Assembly: GCA_002428495.1 (NCBI GenBank)
Contig: DIWR01000026.1
Coordinates: forward strand, 1-30,906
Length of the DNA stretch: 30,906 bases
Direction: 5' to 3'
DNA from: Synergistaceae bacterium UBA6101
Lineage (GTDB): Bacteria; Synergistota; Synergistia; Synergistales; Synergistaceae
The translations under genes were made by a program, and so were the position numbers. The notes under the pieces were generated by a model. It was given only the letters and a program-made list of their open reading frames with translations, did no database searches and was not told where the DNA came from. Positions 25,041-30,906 of the stretch are shown here, one piece after another (position 1 is the stretch's first letter; each line of letters begins with the position of its first letter).

Positions 25041-27806
25041 TCAGGACTCCTGTTTCTTAAGAAGCAGTATTGAAAGTGTCATTACAACCGGCACAGAGAG
25101 CAAGATAAACAACAAATACGGATACAGGCTGGAAAAGCCCAGAGCCTTATTGAACACTCCCCTGCATATGTTAATGTAGTAGGTAGCCGGATAGATGTGT
25201 CCGATATAAAATCCTATCCCGTCAAGAGAGGAGACAGGGTTTATCATTCCTGCATACTGGACAGCCGGGATCATGGTAATAATTATTGACATGAACATAG
25301 CTGCGATCTGGCTCTTCGTTAAAGTTGAAGAAAAGAGGCCAATGCCTGTGGAAAATATGACGAAGAACAGCGTTCCTATTGTCAACGTCGTCAGACTGCC
25401 CTTTATCGGCACGTTAAATACGGTTACAGCGAGAAGAGTCATCATTACGAAGTTAAGCATTGCTATGGCTATATACGGCAACTGTTTTCCTATAAGGAAT
25501 TCGGCGCGGCTTACAGGTGTCACATAAAGGTTAAGAATTGATCCCATTTCTTTCTCTCTTACGACAGACAGTGCTGTGAGCATTGCAGGGATCATAAGGA
25601 GCAGCATTGGAATGACAGCCGGTATCATTGACGGAAGGCTCTCCACTTCAGGATTGTAGCGAAACCTGGTTTCAATCACTGCTGAATTCCCTCCTGCTAT
25701 CTGCAGGGGCTGTCTCATTGCCGCCTCTTCCAGCCAATTCTGGTGCATTCCCTGTACATATCCTCCTACCGTCTCTGCACGCATCGGCATAGCTCCATCC
25801 ACCCAGGCTCCTATCTGTACATTTTTTCCATGCTTTACATCGCGGGAAAAATTCGGCGGTATTTCAATGGCCATATTGAGTTCTCCAGATCTCATGCGCC
25901 GTTCCAGTTCCTCGTAATTTGCGATTACGGGAAACTCTATGAAGTATCGTGACCCTGAAAGGTTCAGTGCATAATTCTGGCTAAGCACCGTCTGGTCACG
26001 ATCAAGCACCGCGTACGTTAAGTTCTCTACATCCAGGCTTATGCCGTATCCGATGACAAACATGAGGATAATAGTTCCAAACAGCGCCATTACTCCACGT
26101 ACAGGATCACGCATTATTTCAAGTGATTCGCGCAGACAGTAACTCCAGGCACGCTTCCAGTTGAACCATTTATTATAGCCTAGGGCGCTGTCATTATGAT
26201 CAGGATTTTTTGCCCGTTCACTTTTTGTGACAGAGGCAGATAGAACGGCCTCGTCATCTGAAGTAGCTTCTTTCAGGTAACTGATAAAAGCCTCTTCCAG
26301 GGTTGCAGCACTTCTCTTCCGGACGAGGTCAGCCGGTATGTCGGTGACAAGGACCTTTCCCGAGTGCATAAGGGAGATCCGGTCACATCGTTCTGCTTCA
26401 TTCATAAAATGTGTGGAGACAAATATCGTGACATGGTCGTTTCGTGAAAGATCTATCATTAATTGCCACATAGTGTCGCGTGCGATCGGATCGACTCCTG
26501 AGGTGGGTTCGTCAAGAATGAGCAGTTCGGGTTTATGCACCATTGCCACAGCAAGTGAAAGACGCTGGCGAATCCCCAGCGGCAGATTATCCGGCATTGC
26601 ATCGAGAACTTCTCCCAGTCCGAAGCGTTGTACCATTTCATCGACCCGGTCGGGAATCTTCTCTTCCTGTACTTTAAAAAGTCGTGCATGCAGGATGAGA
26701 TTCTGGCGAACAGATAGTTCCGTATAGAGGGAAAAGAGCTGGGACATGTAGCCTACGCGGCGCCGAGTATCAATGTTTTTCGCGCTGACTTTGTGTCCAA
26801 AAAGAGAGGCCTGACCTTCTGAAGGCTGCAGCAATCCGGTGAGCATTTTCATAGTGGTCGTTTTGCCGCAACCGTTTGAACCAAGGAATCCGAATATTTC
26901 CCCGCGGGTGATCTGCAGACTTACGTGGTCAACAGCGACAAACTTGCCGAAGCGCATCGTGAGACCGACTGCATCAATGGCAGTTTCAGAATTTTCGTCC
27001 ATGACAAAAGGTGGGATGACAATCTCGCTGTAGCCCTTGCGTTTTTCCTCGGGAAGCAGGGCAATGAAAGCTTCGTCCAGCGAACGGGATTTAGTTCTCT
27101 CAAGAAGTTCGTCAGGTGTGCCTGTTGCCAAGACCTTCCCGGAATCCATAGCAATTAGCCAGTCGAAGCGCTGGGCCTCGTCCATATATGCAGTTGCAAC
27201 GATTACGCTCATTCCGTGGCTGTCGCCCCGTATACGGTTTATTAGATTCCAGAACTGCGAACGTGCAAGGGGATCGACACCAGTAGTCGGTTCATCCAGA
27301 ATTAGAAAGTCGGGATCATGTATCAGTGCACAGCAAAGTCCAAGCTTCTGCTTCATTCCACCGGATAATTTACCTGCCGGGCGATCCATAAAGTCTTTCA
27401 GACCGGTGCTTCGACACAATTCATCTATGCGGCGGCGGCGTTCATCTGCACCATGACCAAATAGCCTGCCAAAGAACTGAAGATTCTCCTCGACAGACAA
27501 GGTCGGAGCAAGATTTTTCCCGAGTCCCTGCGGCATGTATGCGATACGGTTGCAGACGTCGTCACGATGTCGTTTGCTGGACATATCCCCTTCCAGCACC
27601 ATTATCTGCCCCCGCTGAATTGCCCTTGCGCCTGAAATAAGCGACAGCATCGTTGACTTGCCTACCCCATCAGGTCCTATCAGTCCAACCATGCAGCCTG
27701 CCGGAATATTTAATGAGACATTATCCAGCGCAAGTTTTTTTCCGTAACTCTGCGAAATATCAGTCAGGGTCGCAACAGTGGAAGAGGCCTTCATCTCAGG
27801 GATCAT
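25041..27806 (-). CDS. rbbA: RbbA-type dual ABC ATPase/ABC-2 transporter fusion
   Basis: The 921-residue product has two ABC ATPase domains followed by an ABC-2 membrane domain, the architecture of E. coli RbbA/YhiH. Domain 1 (about 10-235) has GPDGVGKST, LSGGMKQKL and ILDEPTTGVD. Domain 2 (about 275-505) has GSNGCGKTT and ILDEPTSGVD, but its signature is LPLGIRQRL in place of LSGGQ, as I recall for E. coli RbbA. The membrane part (about 555-921) has a REKEMGSILNLYVTPVSR segment and six helices. RbbA was described as a ribosome-associated ATPase; the context here favours export. ATG at 27806 overlaps the adaptor gene stop by 4 bp (ATGA); a longer frame to 27839 lacks support. Confidence 0.9.
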   Translation of the reverse strand: MIPEMKASSTVATLTDISQSYGKKLALDNVSLNIPAGCMVGLIGPDGVGKSTMLSLISGARAIQRGQIMVLEGDMSSKRHRDDVCNRIAYMPQGLGKNLAPTLSVEENLQFFGRLFGHGADERRRRIDELCRSTGLKDFMDRPAGKLSGGMKQKLGLCCALIHDPDFLILDEPTTGVDPLARSQFWNLINRIRGDSHGMSVIVATAYMDEAQRFDWLIAMDSGKVLATGTPDELLERTKSRSLDEAFIALLPEEKRKGYSEIVIPPFVMDENSETAIDAVGLTMRFGKFVAVDHVSLQITRGEIFGFLGSNGCGKTTTMKMLTGLLQPSEGQASLFGHKVSAKNIDTRRRVGYMSQLFSLYTELSVRQNLILHARLFKVQEEKIPDRVDEMVQRFGLGEVLDAMPDNLPLGIRQRLSLAVAMVHKPELLILDEPTSGVDPIARDTMWQLMIDLSRNDHVTIFVSTHFMNEAERCDRISLMHSGKVLVTDIPADLVRKRSAATLEEAFISYLKEATSDDEAVLSASVTKSERAKNPDHNDSALGYNKWFNWKRAWSYCLRESLEIMRDPVRGVMALFGTIILMFVIGYGISLDVENLTYAVLDRDQTVLSQNYALNLSGSRYFIEFPVIANYEELERRMRSGELNMAIEIPPNFSRDVKHGKNVQIGAWVDGAMPMRAETVGGYVQGMHQNWLEEAAMRQPLQIAGGNSAVIETRFRYNPEVESLPSMIPAVIPMLLLMIPAMLTALSVVREKEMGSILNLYVTPVSRAEFLIGKQLPYIAIAMLNFVMMTLLAVTVFNVPIKGSLTTLTIGTLFFVIFSTGIGLFSSTLTKSQIAAMFMSIIITMIPAVQYAGMINPVSSLDGIGFYIGHIYPATYYINICRGVFNKALGFSSLYPYLLFILLSVPVVMTLSILLLKKQES

Positions 27807-28906
27807 TCTTTCACCTTGATCTCCAGATCCGCCGGCCATTCATCCTCGGAATTTAATTTGATCCACGCTATTCCCGGAAGTCCGGTTTTCACCATTGTTA
27901 AGTGTTTTTTCAGCAATTCCGGAGAAATTCTTGCCTTGACTCTGAACATCAGTTTCTGCCTTTCACTGGCTGTCTCCACCGTTTTTGGCGTGAACTGTGC
28001 GACACTCGCAACAAAGGAGACCTGAGCAGGGATGACTTTATCAGGTGCTGCATCCAGTATTATTCGGACGTCGCTCCCAAGCGCGACCTGACCTGCCACT
28101 GTATCAGGAAGGAAAAAAGTCATATATACATCACTGAGATCAACCAGGCTGAGTACGGTTCCTCCTGCAGGCAACACTTCTCCAGGCTGAGCGATGCGGT
28201 ATTGTATACGGCCGTCACGCGGAGCCTTCAGATGGCAGTCTTCTATATCTGCCTCTATACGGGCAACTGTTGCCTGCGCGGCAGTAACACCGGATCTGGC
28301 GTTAACGACCTGTGCCTCTGCTGCATTTACTGCTGCCCTGGCAGCTATGACCTGGGACTGGGCAGAAACAAGCTGAGCCTTTTGGCCCTCAAATTCTGAG
28401 GTTATATTGTCGAATTCCTGTACCGATATTACATGTTCATCCATCAGAGCTTTAGAACGCACATAACGTTTCTGAACTCCGTCCAGTTCGCTTTTGCGCT
28501 GTCTGACAACAGCCTCTGCCGTAGCAACGTCACTTTTTCGCACGGCAACCTGGGCTTCGGCTCCGACAACCGCAGCTATAGCTTGAGCCTTCTGCGCTAT
28601 AGCTTCATTGCGCTGTGCCTCAAGCACCTCGATCTGCATCTTTGATAATAGCTGGCCGTTTTTTACGAAATCCCCTTCGTCTGCCATTATCTCAACCACT
28701 CGTCCTCCGAGTTTTGTCGCGATGTTGATCTCGGTTGCCTCAATGCGGCCGTTGCCGCTGACAAATCCTGCATGATTATTTGAGGGCTTCAGGATCAGCC
28801 AGCCCGCTACTGCTGCTGCCAGCACAACAGCTGCGATGACACCACAAATAAAGATCTTTCTTTTCCTTTTTGGCTGTATTGCGTTTAGTAATTCAGGCTT
28901 AGGCAT
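27803..28906 (-). CDS. HlyD-family adaptor, YhiI-like
   Basis: The 367-residue membrane fusion protein has a basic N-terminus, one membrane helix (about 18-40), a biotinyl-lipoyl half-motif (GRVVEIMADEGDFVKNGQLL), and a long Ala/Gln/Glu-rich helical hairpin (about 90-210) with clear heptad character. The second lipoyl half (DGRIQYRIAQPGEVLPAGG) and a beta-barrel follow. It matches YhiI, the adaptor gene before rbbA in E. coli. GGGGAG lies about 11 bp before ATG at 28906. It should connect the RbbA/YhhJ transporter to the TolC-like channel encoded just upstream. Confidence 0.9.
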   Translation of the reverse strand: MPKPELLNAIQPKRKRKIFICGVIAAVVLAAAVAGWLILKPSNNHAGFVSGNGRIEATEINIATKLGGRVVEIMADEGDFVKNGQLLSKMQIEVLEAQRNEAIAQKAQAIAAVVGAEAQVAVRKSDVATAEAVVRQRKSELDGVQKRYVRSKALMDEHVISVQEFDNITSEFEGQKAQLVSAQSQVIAARAAVNAAEAQVVNARSGVTAAQATVARIEADIEDCHLKAPRDGRIQYRIAQPGEVLPAGGTVLSLVDLSDVYMTFFLPDTVAGQVALGSDVRIILDAAPDKVIPAQVSFVASVAQFTPKTVETASERQKLMFRVKARISPELLKKHLTMVKTGLPGIAWIKLNSEDEWPADLEIKVKE

Positions 28907-28949
28907 TTATAGTTGTTCTCCCCTCAGCAGTGAAAATTTAAAAGTATTC

Positions 28950-30281
28950 TTAAAATTCACCCATGGCATAAAGCAGGTCAGCATAGGCCGTCCTGGCTTC
29001 CGCAACCGCATTTGTCCTTGCATTTCTCGTATCTGTCATGGCAAGGCGGGCATCCAGCACGTCAATGTTTGTGCCCATCTGATTCTGGTAACGCTTCATA
29101 GCCATACGGTAGTCCTCCTCGGACTGGACTACGGAATCTTCCGCAACTTTGACCATCTGAATAGCTGAATCAAGGTTTACACTGGCCTTGGAAACATCAA
29201 GCCCAATCTCGCGCTTCAAATCTTCAATTCGATATAATAGTTCTTCAGCTACTGCCTGTGCCTCCACGATCTGTCCATGTACTTTGCCCGAATCGACCAG
29301 CCTGAGCTCAGCAGAAATCCCTATTCTCCATTCGTCTTCTTCTGAAGGGAATATCTCATCATCAGCGACAAGGGCCTGTGCAGAAAGTTTGACCTGCGGC
29401 ATCATCTGTCCCTTGACTGCCTTAACTGTCTGGAGTGCGGCATTTCTGGTCGCATCAAGCCCTTTCAGTTCCGGTCTCATGTCCAAAGCTCTCCTCAGAG
29501 GATCTTCAGGCACGTTAAAGTTCTCCAGATTGAAATCTCCTGCACCAACAGTGTATCTTTCCTCCAGTGACTGCCCTGTTATTCTTTCAAGCTGCTTCCA
29601 AGCCACCTTGACCTTGCTTTCTGCCCTAATTAAGTCAAGTTGGGACGAAGAAACTGATACCTGAACCCTTAAAACTTCGTTCTTGGCAACCGCACCTGTA
29701 CGGTAAAAAATCTCAACCTGCCTAAGATGTTCCTTGGCAAGGTTCAGGGCTTCTGCCGCAACCTGAGCACCGGAAATCGATTTCTGCAGCTCGTAAAAGG
29801 CTCTTCGGACTCCATTTCCAACCTGCTGGACAGTACGATCCAGCTCTGTTGTTCTGGCAGTAACAAGCAGTTTTTCTGCTTTTGTGCGAGCTGGAAGTGT
29901 TCCGCCGCTGTAAAGTACCTGGGTCAGTTTCAACGCGACTCGGTATGTTTCTTCGTATCCCATGGGCACTATACCTATCTGAGTTATTCCGTTATTAGCA
30001 AAGGCGGGGACATAAGGCGCATTGTTCAGCTTTTCGTAGCCAAACGATCCGTAGATCTGAGGCATCTGGTCTGAACGTGTCATTACCAGACGTCCCTCTT
30101 GCTGACGGACGCGGGCATTGGCAGCGAGAATGAGAGGATTGGCTTCACGTGAAAGAACCAACAGTTCTTCAAGAGTAAGTATTTCAGCACAATCTGCTCC
30201 TGCGGATATAAGTCCTACAGTAAATACCGCTGCACAGACGATGGTGAAACATGATTTGATAAACAGGTAATTGAGCTTCAT
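28950..30281 (-). CDS. TolC-family outer-membrane channel
   Basis: The 443-residue precursor has a signal peptide (ending near AGADCAE) and two OEP repeats with long helices, for example LTLEELLVLSREANPLILAA, the YRVALKLTQVLYSGG strand region, and the C-terminal MKRYQNQMGTNIDVLDARLA motif. Family identity and length are typical. GAGGTG is 6 bp before ATG at 30281. It is first of the four-gene operon (channel, adaptor, rbbA, yhhJ), with 43 bp to the adaptor gene. No regulator is encoded beside it. Confidence 0.92.
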   Translation of the reverse strand: MKLNYLFIKSCFTIVCAAVFTVGLISAGADCAEILTLEELLVLSREANPLILAANARVRQQEGRLVMTRSDQMPQIYGSFGYEKLNNAPYVPAFANNGITQIGIVPMGYEETYRVALKLTQVLYSGGTLPARTKAEKLLVTARTTELDRTVQQVGNGVRRAFYELQKSISGAQVAAEALNLAKEHLRQVEIFYRTGAVAKNEVLRVQVSVSSSQLDLIRAESKVKVAWKQLERITGQSLEERYTVGAGDFNLENFNVPEDPLRRALDMRPELKGLDATRNAALQTVKAVKGQMMPQVKLSAQALVADDEIFPSEEDEWRIGISAELRLVDSGKVHGQIVEAQAVAEELLYRIEDLKREIGLDVSKASVNLDSAIQMVKVAEDSVVQSEEDYRMAMKRYQNQMGTNIDVLDARLAMTDTRNARTNAVAEARTAYADLLYAMGEF

Positions 30282-30389
30282 TAGGCACCTCTTCTCTTTA
30301 TAAAATAAGCCTGAATCTTAAAAAATAAATATATAGTCAAGGACTAAAAAGCAAAGAGTAAATTTTAAACACTAACATAATAATTCTTA

Positions 30390-30417
30390 ATTGTATAAGT
30401 AAATTCAACCAACACAA
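30390..30417 (-). promoter_or_regulatory. Candidate promoter of the TolC-RbbA operon
   Basis: On the minus strand TTGTGT (30417-30412) and TACAAT (30395-30390) are 16 bp apart, about 105 bp upstream of the channel gene. A TTGACT further downstream lacks a well-spaced -10. The stretch 30282-30434 is otherwise AT-rich without genes. Confidence 0.4.
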
Positions 30418-30434
30418 GGTATTATGGCCTAAGT

Positions 30435-30458
30435 AAATTAATTTCGGCGGCGACCTAC
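30435..30458 (-). repeat. Direct repeat of the 5S 3' end and flank (copy 1)
   Basis: These 24 bases recur at 30883-30906 with one mismatch. They cover the 5S 3' end and its AAATTAAT flank, so the duplication includes sequence outside the rRNA gene. Confidence 0.8.
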
Positions 30459-30546
30459 TCTGGGTGGGAAAACTAAGTTCGACAACGGAAATCTTAGATT
30501 TCCTGTCTCACTTATCCCACGAATACCCTCCGCAGTACCATCGGCG
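30445..30546 (-). pseudogene. 5S rRNA-like 3' half with expanded helix IV
   Basis: On the minus strand the conserved 5S blocks CGCCGATGGTACTGCGG (30546-30530) and AGAGTAGGTCGCCGCCG (30461-30445) are intact; together they form loop E, helix V and the 3' strand of helix I. Between them are 68 nt where a normal 5S has about 15. These fold into one long hairpin: TGGGA/TCCCA, AAGT/ACTT, GACA/TGTC, GGAAAT/ATTTCC, loop CTAAG. The 5' half of 5S (helices I-III) is not recognisable upstream, apart from a possible TTAA...CAGC block, so it is more likely a fragment than a working 5S gene. An expanded functional RNA is possible. Confidence 0.6.
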
Positions 30547-30615
30547 AATGACTTGCGTGAGGCTGCAGATTTAATGGTGAAGCTGCAGGACTTTGTCCTG
30601 CGCGGGGCATACCGT

Positions 30616-30814
30616 AAGTGCGGCTAAAAGCAAGCCGCGGGAAGCAATTGGGAAGCGGTCGGGAAGCAATTGTTAAAGCCAAAACCGGTCACAGACTAAG
30701 TTCGAAGCCACTGGTCTCCCGATGGAAGCATTCGGGAGCGACGGGGAGAGGGTGCTCCTGCGGCCCCTACGACCGCTTCGCAACTGCTTCCCGCGACATG
30801 TTTATGTCGCACTT
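30616..30814. repeat. Large imperfect inverted repeat
   Basis: An arm of about 46 nt (30616-30661) pairs with 30770-30814. The 26-nt inner part differs at two positions, and each outer part contains its own small hairpin of different sequence, which keeps pairing in both. The loop region has a CTCCCGA/TCGGGAG hairpin (about 30717-30737). GGGAAGCAATTG occurs twice (30640-30672). An 88-codon frame here is not credible. It lies between two 5S-like segments. Confidence 0.65.
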
Positions 30815-30845
30815 CGCGCCGATGTTCTTCCGGCAGCTTCCCAAG

Positions 30846-30879
30846 AAAAAAGCCCCGTGCTTAAGCACGGAGCTTTTTT
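30846..30879. terminator. Strong palindromic terminator, downstream of 5S
   Basis: The self-complementary core CCGTGCTTAAGCACGG is flanked by AAAAAAGC on the left and GCTTTTTT on the right, so it can end transcription from either side. On the minus strand it lies about 12 bp after the 5S 3' end at 30892, the expected place for an rRNA operon terminator. Confidence 0.85.
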
Positions 30880-30891
30880 CCTAAATTAATT

Positions 30892-30906
30892 CCGGCGGCG
30901 ACCTAC
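30892..30906 (-). rRNA. 5S rRNA, 3' end only (cut by window edge)
   Basis: On the minus strand the last bases read GTAGGTCGCCGCCGG, the usual 5S 3' terminus. A terminator follows immediately. The gene body lies beyond the window, so identity rests on 15 bases plus context. Confidence 0.55.

Noticed and set aside
30640..30672. Repeated GGGAAGCAATTG as a CRISPR or iteron array
   Set aside because: Only two exact copies and one partial, no regular spacing or spacers, and they lie inside an inverted repeat.
30618..30884. 88-codon plus-strand frame at the right edge
   Set aside because: It runs through an inverted repeat and a terminator, so the open frame follows from structure rather than coding.

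Overview
The window reads as the chromosome of a diderm bacterium. Two TolC-type outer-membrane proteins, two HlyD-type adaptors and SecG indicate a Gram-negative envelope. A GerMN-domain protein and a copper-amine-oxidase-N/amidase_3 protein sit beside rph and rdgB, and Shine-Dalgarno sites are strong GGAGG types. This mixture fits Synergistota best, but that placement is inference from gene content and I could not test it. Most genes lie on the minus strand.

Layout from left to right. (1) 5-820: an 816-bp internally deleted IS66-family element with both terminal repeats but only pieces of tnpB and tnpC. (2) 915-3900: glutamate dehydrogenase, then corA preceded by a promoter and a roughly 325-nt structured leader. 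(3) 3911-14598: a long minus-strand housekeeping run. In transcription order it is a YfcE-like phosphodiesterase, a membrane GAF protein, a PHP phosphoesterase, threonine aldolase, PmbA, an amidase, a GerMN protein, RNase PH, RdgB, SecG, nicotinate phosphoribosyltransferase, L13 and S9, ending at a clear terminator. Many of these genes overlap by 4 bp. (4) 14630-15314 (+): a small unrecognised helix-turn-helix-like gene under a near-consensus promoter, followed in frame by a relic of a TauE/SafE-type permease. (5) 15336-21567 (-): a compact four-gene operon, the most interesting part of the window. It encodes an outer-membrane channel fused to a GH18-like barrel, a HlyD-type adaptor, a TackOD1-like zinc-ribbon protein with a degenerate GGDEF domain that keeps its RxxD site, and a processive family-2 glycosyltransferase. 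Together these look like a c-di-GMP-responsive exopolysaccharide synthesis and export machine. (6) 21674-23612 (+): a YaiI/YqxD protein and a FetA/FetB pair. (7) 23685-23785: a diverged solo IS66 end. (8) 23914-30281 (-): a TolC-HlyD-RbbA-YhhJ export operon. (9) 30435-30906: the edge of an rRNA operon. It has the 3' tip of a 5S gene cut by the window, a strong terminator, a large inverted repeat, and a second 5S-like 3' half carrying a 68-nt segment where normal 5S has about 15 nt.

How the genes work together: the two export operons each pair a periplasmic adaptor with an outer-membrane channel. One is joined to a polysaccharide synthase, the other to an RbbA/YhhJ ABC transporter. No CRISPR array, tRNA gene, prophage or toxin-antitoxin pair was seen.
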